A stretch of DNA of 64,000 nucleotides from Oscillospiraceae bacterium (GTDB lineage: Bacteria; Bacillota; Clostridia; Oscillospirales; WRJC01). The stretch covers positions 1-64,000 of the forward strand of contig WRHM01000001.1 of the NCBI GenBank assembly GCA_009783265.1, written 5' to 3'. Made by a program: the position numbers and the translations under genes. The notes beneath the pieces were generated by a model, which saw only the letters and a list, made by a program, of their open reading frames with translations, did not search any database and was not told where the DNA came from. Below, in pieces: positions 46,120-55,223 of this stretch; within the stretch, counting starts at the first letter, position 1; every line of letters begins with the position of its first letter.

Positions 46120-48086
46120 AAAAGAAATTTTCAGGCGTAATCGTCGTAATATTTATAGTTGCTATTATGTTATATATAACCGTGAGCGCGGCAAATGAAG
46201 AAGAAGTTTACCTGCATAATTTAAAAATATACGAGTCTCAGCCGACAGATCCGGCTGCGCTTGAATTTTATAAATTGCCGTCGAGAAATGACGATATAAA
46301 AAGCGACGCCGGTGAAATCGCTGATTTGGCCAAATTAATTACTGCAAATATACCGGACGATTACGAAAAAATAAAAGCCATACATGATTGGGTCGCAAAT
46401 AATATTTATTTTGATTACGACGCGTCAGTCAGCAAAGATTATGAAGATACTTCAGCATTGAGCGTTTTGGAATTAAAACGCAATGTGTGCGAAGGGTACG
46501 CAAAATTGACTGTGGCGTTGCTTCGGTCGGCGGGGATTCCGGCAAAATATATTGACGGGTTTGCCTTAGGCGTACACGGAATCGAACAAACCGATGTATT
46601 TTACGATTTAAACAATGATGAGATAAACCACGCATGGTGCGAAGCGTTTGCTGATAACAGATGGATTATCATGGATCCTACATGGGACAGTTTGAACAAA
46701 TACATAAACGGAGAATTTAAAAAATCTCCCTGCGCGGATAAATATTTTGACATATCGTTAAAAGATATTTCCGGTAATCATAAATATAAAGATTATTTAT
46801 TTGATTTTCGTTTATTTGATTTATCGGGTTATACAAGTATAACGGTACCTGAGAGCATTACTGTTATCGGGGATTTGGCGTTTAATAACTGTGTGGATTT
46901 GGAAAATATAATAATGCATAACGGAATTACAAGAATTGGAGTCCTCGCGTTTCAGAACTGCATAAATTTAACGGATATAACGATACCCGGCAGCGTTGAA
47001 ACTATCGAAAGCAGAACATTCAAAAATTGTACGGGCCTCACAAATATAATCATACCTGACAGTGTTACAAACATTGGAAAGCAGGCATTTGAAAGTTGCG
47101 TAAGCCTGACAAGCGTTAAAATACCTGACGGCGTTACAGTTATTGAAAGCGGGTTATTCAGTAATTGCGCAAATTTGAAATATGCGCCGATACATGGCGG
47201 CATTACAAATATAGAAAGCTCGGCATTTCAGGATTGCGTAAGCCTGACAAGTGTTAAAATACCGGAAAGTGTTACAAGCATTGAAAACAACGTATTTAAT
47301 AACTGTACAAATCTGAAAAATATAATTTTACATAACGGCATAACAAGAATCGGTAACCGTGCGTTTAATAACTGTATAAGCCTGACTGAAATGATTATAC
47401 CTGACAATGTTCAAAGTATTGGCCCGAGGGCGTTTCAAAACTGTATAAATTTAATCAGTGTAACAATGCCTGACGGTATTATTATGATTCGGGAGGGTAC
47501 ATTTCAAAATTGCGCAAATCTAACAAATATAACAATACCCCAAAACGTCAGGACGATTGCAGATTATGCATTTCAGGACTGCGCGAGCCTGACAAGTATA
47601 ATAATCCCTGACTGCGCTTCATATATTGGAAGATGGGCGTTTAGTAATTGTATAAATTTAACAAATATAGAGATACCTGAATGCGTTACTTCTTTGGGAT
47701 ATAGTTTTGTTAATTATTATTATCTTATGCTGGACATTGACGTTGAGGTTTCACAGATGAGATTTTATGATTATACGATATTTGAGGGGTGCGATAACGA
47801 TAAGCTGACCATATATGGCGAAGCAGGGTCAATTGCGGAAGAATACGCGGAGCAAAACGGAATTAAATTTATAGCGGGTAAAGTTCCTGTATCCGAACCT
47901 ATTATAATTTCGGAAACCCCGGCTTTTGCGAAAATTTCCGTCCCTGTAACAGGCGACGCCGAAAAAGCCTCACCCGGAATTATCGCATTTATTATAGTCA
48001 GCATATTATTGCTGTTGACGATTGGCGCAGCCACGGTTTTTATAATGCTTAAATTAATCAGAAAATATAATTTCACAAAAAATTAA
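46116..48086 (+). CDS. Surface transglutaminase-like protein with BspA-type LRRs
   Basis: The 656-residue protein has a signal helix (4-25), a transglutaminase-like cysteine-protease-fold domain (about 65-200) with the triad visible as Cys125 (NVCEGYAKL), His172 (NHAWCEAF) and Asp187 (IIMDPTWDS), then about 14 BspA-type leucine-rich repeats (240-590) and a C-terminal anchor: VPVTGD at 609, a hydrophobic helix and a basic tail. It may process or cross-link surface or host proteins; the LRRs likely bind a partner. It overlaps the RCC1 gene by 4 bp, so the two are coupled. Confidence 0.88.
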   Translation: MKKKFSGVIVVIFIVAIMLYITVSAANEEEVYLHNLKIYESQPTDPAALEFYKLPSRNDDIKSDAGEIADLAKLITANIPDDYEKIKAIHDWVANNIYFDYDASVSKDYEDTSALSVLELKRNVCEGYAKLTVALLRSAGIPAKYIDGFALGVHGIEQTDVFYDLNNDEINHAWCEAFADNRWIIMDPTWDSLNKYINGEFKKSPCADKYFDISLKDISGNHKYKDYLFDFRLFDLSGYTSITVPESITVIGDLAFNNCVDLENIIMHNGITRIGVLAFQNCINLTDITIPGSVETIESRTFKNCTGLTNIIIPDSVTNIGKQAFESCVSLTSVKIPDGVTVIESGLFSNCANLKYAPIHGGITNIESSAFQDCVSLTSVKIPESVTSIENNVFNNCTNLKNIILHNGITRIGNRAFNNCISLTEMIIPDNVQSIGPRAFQNCINLISVTMPDGIIMIREGTFQNCANLTNITIPQNVRTIADYAFQDCASLTSIIIPDCASYIGRWAFSNCINLTNIEIPECVTSLGYSFVNYYYLMLDIDVEVSQMRFYDYTIFEGCDNDKLTIYGEAGSIAEEYAEQNGIKFIAGKVPVSEPIIISETPAFAKISVPVTGDAEKASPGIIAFIIVSILLLLTIGAATVFIMLKLIRKYNFTKN

Positions 48087-48097
48087 AAAAAAGTTCA

Positions 48098-48128
48098 TTG
48101 ACTTTGGAGTTACCCGATAGATTATAAT
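48098..48128 (+). promoter_or_regulatory. MerR-type promoter with 19-bp spacer
   Basis: TTGACT, 19 nt, TATAAT. Both hexamers are near consensus but the spacer is 19 bp, the hallmark of promoters activated by MerR proteins through DNA untwisting. The spacer TTGGAGTTACCCGATAGAT has only weak dyad symmetry. It reads into the MerR gene and the following Gfo/Idh/MocA gene. Confidence 0.75.
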
Positions 48129-48169
48129 TTAATAATAAATAAAAAAACAACAAAGGAGGGACGGTTGAT

Positions 48170-48502
48170 ATTTATTCAATAGGCGAAATTTCAAAAATGT
48201 TAAAAATCAGCCTTGACACGCTTCGTTATTATAACGAAATTCAGTTATTTAATCCGGATTATATCAATCCGTCCAACAATTACAGGTTTTATTCGGAAGA
48301 ACAGGTAAATGATCTTTTGTATATAATAGATTTGAAAGAATGCGGGTTTAATCTCGACGAAATCAAAACGATTATAAATTTAAGCGACAAAACGGAAATG
48401 AAAAAAATATTTGAAAAAAAGAAAACCGATTTGTTAGACCAAAGAAAAAAAATCAATTTATCGATTGATAAAATCGAAACCAGTATAAAAAATATAATTT
48501 AA
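48170..48502 (+). CDS. MerR family transcriptional regulator
   Basis: The MerR helix-turn-helix begins YSIGEISKMLKISLDTLRYYNEI, and a short coiled coil (residues 75-110) follows. There is no effector domain, so it belongs to the small MerR group. The ATG in the track (48197) would cut off the first helix. The reading frame extends upstream to ATT at 48170, 10 nt after AAAGGAGG, giving the expected M-YSIGEI start; no ATG, GTG or TTG exists in frame there. ATT initiation or an unnoticed sequence error are the two explanations. It is 21 bp upstream of a sugar dehydrogenase gene. Confidence 0.8.
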   Translation: MYSIGEISKMLKISLDTLRYYNEIQLFNPDYINPSNNYRFYSEEQVNDLLYIIDLKECGFNLDEIKTIINLSDKTEMKKIFEKKKTDLLDQRKKINLSIDKIETSIKNII

Positions 48503-48523
48503 AACGAAAGGTGTAAATTAATT

Positions 48524-49606
48524 ATGGGCAAAAAACTAAACGTAGGCGTAGTAGGGATGGGCGGCATAGGAAACACCCACGCCACATGCTATAAAAACGA
48601 CGAACTGGCTAATCTTGTCGCGGTATGCGATATTATCAAAGAAAAAGCCGACGAAGCGGCTGAAAAATTTGGCGTCCCAGCGTTCTATTCTCTTAAAGAA
48701 ATGCTTGCGGCTCACCCTGAAATCGACAGCGTGTCTGTTACTACTTCAGGTTACGACAACGGCTCAATGCACTTTTTACCCGCAATGGAAGCAATCGACG
48801 CAGGCAAAAACGTTCTCGTTGAAAAGCCAATATGCCACGAAGTCACAGACGCGAGGGAACTTGTAGCTTACGCGGCAAAAAAAGACGTGTATCTCGGCTG
48901 CAATTTAAATCACTATTTCTCAGAACCCGCAGATAAACTGAGAGAATATATCAAAAACGGCGGAATCGGCGAACAGGTTTATTCTATACATAAAGTCGGG
49001 TTTAACGGCAGTTCGGCAGGCTACGGCGGAAGCGGCGGGGCAAGATGGAACCGTCCGTATTCGCACACTAAAGCGTTTTTAACGCATCCGTTTTCTGTTA
49101 TGCGCGCATTTCAAGGAGACGTCACGCATGTTCAGGCATTTATGGATAAACCCGGCGTGAGAAAATCACACGAAGATTTAATGCTCTCGATTCAGAGCGT
49201 GCATGTAAAATTCCAGAACGGCAGCATAGGATATTTGTTATCGCAGAGAGGCGACGCGCATTTTGGCTTGGGCGGCTGGTGGAGTTACGAGCTTGCCGGG
49301 ACAAACGGCACAGCCTGCATAGAAAACTGCGTGGAAAAATTAACTTACTGGAAAACAGGCGAAGAGCCTTTGATTTTAAACACAGGCGTTGACGATTTCA
49401 GCGCGACTTTCCCGATAAGAATACACGCGTATCTTGAAGACGTGACAAACGAAGTCCCGAAAGAATATCTTAGAGCTTCGGGAAGAGACGCTCTTGCAAC
49501 GATAGAATATATTTTCGCCGCTATCGAGTCATACGAAAACGGCGGCGCGTTAGTGCGGCCTCACGCGCTTCCTGCGGTTCACGGCGATGTGAAATACGTG
49601 AAATAG
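48524..49606 (+). CDS. Gfo/Idh/MocA family oxidoreductase
   Basis: The 360-residue protein has the Rossmann motif GVVGMGGIGNTHA, VEKPICHE near residue 105 and NLNHYFSEPADKLREYI in the C-terminal domain, as in the paralogue at 43.9 kb. An NAD(P)-dependent sugar or sugar-acid oxidoreductase. ATG follows GAAAGGTG. It is the second gene of the MerR unit and so probably induced through the 19-bp-spacer promoter. A strong terminator follows. Confidence 0.92.
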   Translation: MGKKLNVGVVGMGGIGNTHATCYKNDELANLVAVCDIIKEKADEAAEKFGVPAFYSLKEMLAAHPEIDSVSVTTSGYDNGSMHFLPAMEAIDAGKNVLVEKPICHEVTDARELVAYAAKKDVYLGCNLNHYFSEPADKLREYIKNGGIGEQVYSIHKVGFNGSSAGYGGSGGARWNRPYSHTKAFLTHPFSVMRAFQGDVTHVQAFMDKPGVRKSHEDLMLSIQSVHVKFQNGSIGYLLSQRGDAHFGLGGWWSYELAGTNGTACIENCVEKLTYWKTGEEPLILNTGVDDFSATFPIRIHAYLEDVTNEVPKEYLRASGRDALATIEYIFAAIESYENGGALVRPHALPAVHGDVKYVK

Positions 49607-49637
49607 TATAATTAAACAACATCAAAAACAATAAACG

Positions 49638-49682
49638 CCACCCCGTCAACGCTCATTGCAAACGGCGGGGTGGTGTTGTTTT
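49638..49682. terminator. Terminator between convergent Gfo/Idh and DUF4838 genes
   Basis: CCACCCCG and CGGGGTGG form an 8-bp GC stem around a 20-nt loop, followed by TGTTGTTTTC on the plus strand and TTTATTGTTTTT on the minus strand. Confidence 0.75.
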
Positions 49683-49696
49683 CATGCCCGACTATT

Positions 49697-51427
49697 TTAT
49701 TTTCCCATAAGCGTCATGCGTTCGGACTGATTTTCAAGCAGATTCAAAACGCTCCACTCTCTGATATGCGTTATTCCCATAACTGTGCATTTACGTATAA
49801 AACAATCTATTTCGTTACTGTCTGCGCCTGTATGCCTTTTGTTAAATAATCGCGTATATTCTATTCCAAGCGCGAATATTTCCACATGATTTTTTGTTAT
49901 ATCGCTCTCGTATAATACTGCTTCTTTAGCTTTTTTCACAAGTTTTTCGGCTTTATTTAATATATCTTCCGAATATACGGGATTATCCGGAAAAGCGAAT
50001 GTCCCGACGCAAATATCTTTATTTATGACTTCTGCCGCAAATAAATCTATATACGAACGCACGGTTTTATTCGCTTTGCCGTAATAATAAAATAAAAATT
50101 CGTCTATCAATTTATCTAAATCAAGCGATGGTTCCCACATGAGTTTTGACAGCACATAAGATCTGAGTGCGCCGAAATCGCTGTTTATAGTATCTCCGCA
50201 TCCCTGCTCAAACAAGCCTGTGACATTATGCTCGACAAAAAAATTTATGTTGTCTTTTAATATATAAATATTCGGGTGCGGCAATAAATAATGGCAGAAA
50301 TCCGTGACATAATCCCAGACATAGAGGCGTTTTGATATTTTTGACCATTCGTCAAAATCGTCGGTTATGGTATGCTTTCTGCCGAAATCCTCAAGCGCGC
50401 CTGTTTTGTCGCAATATTTTAGCGAATGCGAAAAACAGCACTCGATTGTGCATAATCTCACAGCTACGTTTTCCCTCGGCTTTGTTATTTTTGGGCATGC
50501 CCTCGTATATTGATAAGCGAGGGTATCTATGATAACATCGGGATAATCGTTTTTTATTGAATCTGCGACGGCGTTGACAAAACGTATAAGAGTCCCGGCA
50601 TGGCTGCCTTCTTCCTCGTCGATTTTATTGCAGTTTTCGCATTCGCACGGATTATACCAGTCGTTCTGTGAAACAGAAATAATATTTGTCTCAGGCTTTT
50701 TATCAAGTATATCCCTGACATATTTTTTTGCTATTTCCAATACTTCGGGGTTAGTCAGGCATAGCTGAGTATGCTCTGATATTCTCCCGCCTTTTTTTGA
50801 CACAAATGAAAAATATTCCGGATGCTCAGAAAAATATTTTTCAGGAGGGACTATACTGTTAAAAGTATGAACAAATCCCGCGTAAATAAATTTGCCGCCG
50901 TGTCTGTCAGATAAAGACCCGTGAAATCCGTTGCATTTTCTTCTCGCGGAAAAATCGGGATTCCCGATAATCTCACGGTAATATATATCCCTGTATTCAA
51001 AAGGCGGTATCTGAGTATTATTTATCTCACCGGGGATTTCGATTTTATCTGTTACCGGGATATATGTATAATCATAAGATATAAATTTAACGCCAATATA
51101 TTCTTCCAAAAAAGAATATACCCCGTATAAAATCCCCCTGCCTGTTTTGCCGCTTATAAATATATCGCCGTTTTGTGTTTTTATAATAAACCCGTCATTT
51201 TTTAAACTGTCTCTTGGGATAAAATTATCCGGTTCTCTTTCCGTCGTTCCCAGAACTATTTCGCAGCCTGTTTTTTCGCTGTCGTCAAAGCCTACAGTAA
51301 ACGCGGTTTTAGTTGTTTTATATAAAAACACAGAGAGTTCTTCCGCCGCGTAGCAAGTGGCCGCTTCATAATTTTTCGGGATAATTATCCTGTAATCCGT
51401 ATGACCGTTTTCGCATAATTTAATCAT
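49697..51427 (-). CDS. DUF4838 domain protein (GH-like)
   Basis: The 576-residue protein has an N-terminal alpha-glucuronidase-like small domain (about 1-120: CYAAEELSVFLYKTT, ILYGVYSFLEEYIGVKF) and a TIM-barrel-like DUF4838 domain with HTQLCLTNPEVLEIAK, ISVSQNDWYNPCECENC and DTLAYQYTRACP. DUF4838 is common in glycan-degrading operons and is probably a glycoside hydrolase; no signal peptide is present, so it acts inside the cell. It is the last gene of the alpha-galactosidase operon, 6 bp after the SIS gene stop. Confidence 0.85.
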   Translation of the reverse strand: MIKLCENGHTDYRIIIPKNYEAATCYAAEELSVFLYKTTKTAFTVGFDDSEKTGCEIVLGTTEREPDNFIPRDSLKNDGFIIKTQNGDIFISGKTGRGILYGVYSFLEEYIGVKFISYDYTYIPVTDKIEIPGEINNTQIPPFEYRDIYYREIIGNPDFSARRKCNGFHGSLSDRHGGKFIYAGFVHTFNSIVPPEKYFSEHPEYFSFVSKKGGRISEHTQLCLTNPEVLEIAKKYVRDILDKKPETNIISVSQNDWYNPCECENCNKIDEEEGSHAGTLIRFVNAVADSIKNDYPDVIIDTLAYQYTRACPKITKPRENVAVRLCTIECCFSHSLKYCDKTGALEDFGRKHTITDDFDEWSKISKRLYVWDYVTDFCHYLLPHPNIYILKDNINFFVEHNVTGLFEQGCGDTINSDFGALRSYVLSKLMWEPSLDLDKLIDEFLFYYYGKANKTVRSYIDLFAAEVINKDICVGTFAFPDNPVYSEDILNKAEKLVKKAKEAVLYESDITKNHVEIFALGIEYTRLFNKRHTGADSNEIDCFIRKCTVMGITHIREWSVLNLLENQSERMTLMGK

Positions 51428-51433
51428 ATAATA

Positions 51434-52162
51434 TTATATTCCCTCCCCATCGTATCTTTTGTAAAGCTTGTTGTTATATTCAATATTCGGGGGATAATTC
51501 ACGCTCTTTAATATACTGGGCGTGATATTTTTTTCTATTAGTTTTTCCACTAACTCAGCGCATAAAGCCCAGCATATATAAGCCGCCGCAAGTCCCGAAG
51601 CGGGTATAAACGGGGCCTCGATACCGTCAATATCGAGCATTGCGTCGCCGAAAGGCGCGCAGTTATCAATAGTCACATCGGCTAATTCAAAAAGCCTTTT
51701 TTTACATGAATGACCGGATTCAAGCGTTTTTGAATATTCTATAGAAGTTATCCCGATAACTTTCACGCCCATTTTTTTGCACTCAACTGCCAGATCTATG
51801 ACATTAAGCGTTTTTCCCGACACAGAGCCGATTACCATAATATCGCCCGGTAATATATTCCCGCTTCTCAGAGCATATTCCGCAAGCCCTTCCATTGATG
51901 TGTTTTTACCGTCCATTGAGCGTTTCCAGCCGGACGATTCAACGCCGTTATGATACCTGAAACGGCGCATCAAAACAAGCCCTCCCGCACGGTTCAATAA
52001 TTCAGAGTCGATTATATGCCCCGTGTCAAACAAGTGAATACAGCCGCCGTTTGCCACGCTGTCCGCCATAATTTGCCCGGCGGCTTCGATATTTGCTTTC
52101 TGTGAATTGCGAATTTTCTCAAAAAGCCCCGACGACGCGTCAAAAAACCGTTCTTTTAACAT
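51434..52162 (-). CDS. SIS domain sugar isomerase-like protein (UPF0309-type)
   Basis: From ATG at 52162 (MLKERFFDAS), preceded by AAAGGTGAG, the protein has 242 residues. The SIS fold is seen in GGCIHLFDTGHIIDSELLNRAGG, VIGSVSGKTLNVIDLA and VIGITSIEYS. SIS domains bind phosphosugars. It is paralogous to the gene at 53363-54109. An R motif lies 92 nt upstream, after the membrane-protein gene. The track's GTG start at 52174 lies in the ribosome binding site. Confidence 0.88.
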   Translation of the reverse strand: MLKERFFDASSGLFEKIRNSQKANIEAAGQIMADSVANGGCIHLFDTGHIIDSELLNRAGGLVLMRRFRYHNGVESSGWKRSMDGKNTSMEGLAEYALRSGNILPGDIMVIGSVSGKTLNVIDLAVECKKMGVKVIGITSIEYSKTLESGHSCKKRLFELADVTIDNCAPFGDAMLDIDGIEAPFIPASGLAAAYICWALCAELVEKLIEKNITPSILKSVNYPPNIEYNNKLYKRYDGEGI

Positions 52163-52254
52163 AATTTTTCTCACCTTTCACGTTTTAATATATTTTTTTA
52201 TTTTATTGTGTTGTTTGTGTTAGAAATATATTTATAAATAATCTTTGATAGTGA

Positions 52255-53352
52255 AGAAAATGCTTATTAGTAGTATTATTTCTTATTTTCAGATGCAAAT
52301 AAGGGCATGATTGTCATATTAAACCGTGCCGGAGTTGCTTCCCACTCCTCGGGAGTTAAATCTATTATAACCGTGTAGATTCCGGCCTTAAAAAGCATCG
52401 GTTGGACTTCCTCGTTGATCTCAACGCCGGTCGTATAATATATAGTTTTAACTTCCCCGAAAGCATTGCCGGTGATATGCACAATCCCAAAAACATCCCG
52501 ACTTCTGCTGCTTATAATAAGACAGTAATCGCCCTCTTGCGTGATTTCAAAATTATACTCTCCATGAAATTCATTCGAGGTGAAACTGATTTCAAATATG
52601 GGTTCCGGTTCAGAGGGCAAAGACCAAATAATCAATACTGCATTAAGCGGTACTAAAAGAGCCATACTGACAAAAGCGATAATTTTGATATTCCTGTTGT
52701 TTTTTATTGCGTCGTTTACTTTCGGCTTATTAATAAATTTATAAATCATACGTGAAATAAATATTAACAGCAATGCCCACAAAACAGAAATTACGCCCTT
52801 AAATATCGACTGGTAGAGAATAAATAACCCAGTTTCGGAAAAATCATTTATCATTAAAAAACTAATAAACAAACTTATAATAAACATTAAAAAAGGCGTA
52901 AGCGCAACAAATATTTCCCGTTCTTTTCCGGCAAATGCGATACAATACAGAGCAGGGACAGAAGAAATCAATATGTATTGCGTGAAAACAAAAATCCAGT
53001 TATTATCGTTTATTTTTGTTCCCGGCACGGCGATATTTATACAATATATTATGGCAAGAGCAGTTGTGGCAAGTATAATCCATTTGACCGCTTTAAACTC
53101 AAATTTAACGCGTAATACAGCAACAGGTACGCAGATTGCGGAATATAATAATATTAAAAATAAATGATTTAATAAATCAAAAGAAGATAATATATATATT
53201 AAAAAAAATCTGTTAGAATAAATAAAACTTAAACCGACAATACAAAGCAAAACTATAAACGCGATTATTCCTATTCTTCTTTGTTGTTCTTCCAAAACCT
53301 GCCACTCCTTCTCCCGACTTGTTTTACTATGTAAAATATAAATTCTCTGCGT
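52255..53352 (-). mobile_element. Candidate cassette 3 with L and R end motifs (membrane-protein gene)
   Basis: Read on the minus strand, L motif ACGCAGAGAATTTATATT (ending at 53352) lies 10 nt after the stop of one SIS gene, and R motif CTACTAATAAGCATTTTCT (52273-52255) lies 92 nt before the next SIS gene. R is identical to the copy at 43827-43845 over 19 bp. L matches L1 at about 18 of 21 positions. The cargo is one membrane-protein gene of low similarity to its neighbours, which separates two paralogous SIS genes. Confidence 0.45.
52276..53295 (-). CDS. Hypothetical polytopic membrane protein
   Basis: I do not recognise it. The 339-residue protein has about seven or eight hydrophobic helices in residues 8-235 and then a beta-rich extracytoplasmic domain of about 100 residues (FEISFTSNEFHGEYNFEITQEGDYCLIISS ... 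YTVIIDLTPEEWEATPARFNMTI), resembling a PPC- or carbohydrate-binding-like sandwich. Start is TTG with AGGAG upstream. Its content is unlike the sugar genes on both sides, and it sits within candidate cassette 3. Confidence 0.75.
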   Translation of the reverse strand: MEEQQRRIGIIAFIVLLCIVGLSFIYSNRFFLIYILSSFDLLNHLFLILLYSAICVPVAVLRVKFEFKAVKWIILATTALAIIYCINIAVPGTKINDNNWIFVFTQYILISSVPALYCIAFAGKEREIFVALTPFLMFIISLFISFLMINDFSETGLFILYQSIFKGVISVLWALLLIFISRMIYKFINKPKVNDAIKNNRNIKIIAFVSMALLVPLNAVLIIWSLPSEPEPIFEISFTSNEFHGEYNFEITQEGDYCLIISSRSRDVFGIVHITGNAFGEVKTIYYTTGVEINEEVQPMLFKAGIYTVIIDLTPEEWEATPARFNMTIMPLFASENKK

Positions 53353-53362
53353 TTTAATTTTT

Positions 53363-54109
53363 TTATAAATATTTTATCCTGTTTCTGTATCTTTTCATAA
53401 GCACGGCGTTTTTTTCGTCGCCGCCGTCAATATTCGCGCTGATAAATACCGGAGGGGTTATGCCCCGGTCTATAAATATCCCCGCAGCCTGCGCAGTCAC
53501 AGCGTTTATTATCGCCGCTCCGGTAACAGTCGAAGTCGGCGATGTTTTTTGCACAAACCCGTCGATTTCAATTGCCGCGTCGCCGGTTTCGCCGCAGTTA
53601 TCTATAACCAAATCCACGACTTCATATAAATTTTTGCCGCTTGTTGAGCGCGATTTCGACGCTTTTGAATATTCAAGCGACGTTATCCCTATAATATATG
53701 CCCCAAGTTCACGCGCCCTTATAGCCATATCGACAGGCACGGCGTTTCTTCCCGAAACTGAGTGAATTATAAGCAAATCGCCCTTTTTTATATTATATTC
53801 GTCCGCGATTATCGCCCCGTAGCCGTCAATTCTCTCAATTTTGCTTGTCAGAGTCGAAGGCGTAATATCGCACATCAATCCGGGCGGGAAAATCGGGTTT
53901 ATCACCGCAAGCCCGCCTGTCCTGTAAAAGGCCTCCTGCGCTATTATCCCGGCGTGCGTACACCCGAATATGTATATAATATTATCGTCGCTGTCTGTGA
54001 CCGTATCGACAATTTTTTCCGCTGCTTTTTGCATATTTTCGCCCTGTTCGTCAAATAAACGTTTTAATACGGCGTTTATCTTTTCATAGTATTTTATAAT
54101 ATAATCCAT
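53363..54109 (-). CDS. SIS domain sugar isomerase-like protein (UPF0309-type)
   Basis: The 248-residue protein shares the family layout with the gene at 51434: IYIFGCTHAGIIAQEAFYRTGG, LIIHSVSGRNAVPVDMA, IIGITSLEYSKASKS and VIDNCGETGDAAIEIDG. It binds phosphosugars, possibly as an amino-sugar phosphate isomerase or deaminase; no MurQ signature is present. ATG follows GGAAAGGTGA. It lies 31 bp after the BadF-type kinase gene, a natural partner. Confidence 0.88.
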   Translation of the reverse strand: MDYIIKYYEKINAVLKRLFDEQGENMQKAAEKIVDTVTDSDDNIIYIFGCTHAGIIAQEAFYRTGGLAVINPIFPPGLMCDITPSTLTSKIERIDGYGAIIADEYNIKKGDLLIIHSVSGRNAVPVDMAIRARELGAYIIGITSLEYSKASKSRSTSGKNLYEVVDLVIDNCGETGDAAIEIDGFVQKTSPTSTVTGAAIINAVTAQAAGIFIDRGITPPVFISANIDGGDEKNAVLMKRYRNRIKYL

Positions 54110-54140
54110 TAAATAATTATCACCTTTCCGTTAAAATTTG

Positions 54141-55163
54141 TTATTTATTAAATTTAAATAAATAATCTTTAAATTCTTTTTCTAATCGCTTTTGATCCTT
54201 CCCCGAAATTTTATATTTTCCGGTTTTATCAAAAATAAACTTGACTACACCGCTCATTACAGGGTCAAAAAGCCCGTGCCTGCATATTATACCGGGATAA
54301 ACGCCGCTTATTGTCTCAGCCATTGTCTCAAGCATATACGGCGTGCCTTTCCATGCGCCGCCGCTCGCGTATATCACGGGATTTTCTTCCGCAATATCCG
54401 TCATGTTTTCGCTTTCGGCTTTTTTTAATACGCTGATAACCTGAAGTCCCATATCCCTGCCCGCCGAATATATTATTTCTTTCGCGATTTTATCCCCCGC
54501 TTTTTCACATTCGGCCACAGATGGGCAAAATCCGGCAAACAAAACGCGCTGGTTTAAATTTTTTTTATATAACGTTTTTGTAATTAAATACGGCTTGTCA
54601 ATATTCAGATATTTATATAATCTTTCAGTCAGCAATGTCTTTTCTCCCCAGTTATTTATATTTTTTATAGCCGCAGACATGCCTTGTATGCCTATATATG
54701 CTCCGCTGCCCTGATCGCCTACCGGTATGCCGTAACCGCCCAAATGCAATATTTTATCTTTATCGCAGTATATTGCGCCCGAACCTGTTCCGGCAAGAGC
54801 GACGACGCCTTTATCTCTCAATGACGCGGCATAGACATGACTGTGGCCTTCGGATATGACGTGAAATATTGCATCTTTGACAAATCCGCCGCATTCGCGC
54901 TTTAATATATTATTAAAAAAGCTGACCGAGCCGACTATTGTTTCGTATATATCTTTTATTTTGAAATCCCCGGTTAAATCATATAAAATCGCAATTAATA
55001 ATTTTACCGCTTCGGATATATTTTCGCGGATTTTTTTATCGCTTTCAAAATTCGGGTTTACCGAGCCGGATTTACTTTGCGCAATAAAATTCAAATCATC
55101 GTCAAAGGCTATAATTCTTAAACTTGTCCCTCCGCCGTCCACAGATAAATTTATATTTTTCAT
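54141..55163 (-). CDS. BadF/BadG-type ATPase, N-acetylglucosamine kinase-like
   Basis: The 340-residue protein has the ASKHA-fold phosphate-binding loop LSVDGGGTSLRIIAFDDD at its N-terminus, the second loop VALAGTGSGAIYC and GGYGIPVGDQGSGAYIG, as in NagK-type kinases of the BadF/BadG/BcrA/BcrD family. It probably phosphorylates GlcNAc, GalNAc or a related amino sugar released by the operon's glycosidases. ATG has AAGGG upstream. Confidence 0.88.
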   Translation of the reverse strand: MKNINLSVDGGGTSLRIIAFDDDLNFIAQSKSGSVNPNFESDKKIRENISEAVKLLIAILYDLTGDFKIKDIYETIVGSVSFFNNILKRECGGFVKDAIFHVISEGHSHVYAASLRDKGVVALAGTGSGAIYCDKDKILHLGGYGIPVGDQGSGAYIGIQGMSAAIKNINNWGEKTLLTERLYKYLNIDKPYLITKTLYKKNLNQRVLFAGFCPSVAECEKAGDKIAKEIIYSAGRDMGLQVISVLKKAESENMTDIAEENPVIYASGGAWKGTPYMLETMAETISGVYPGIICRHGLFDPVMSGVVKFIFDKTGKYKISGKDQKRLEKEFKDYLFKFNK

Positions 55164-55223
55164 TATATTTTTTCCCTTAAATGACTTTAAATCAAACGCA
55201 GTTTTTATGTTTGATTATTATAA

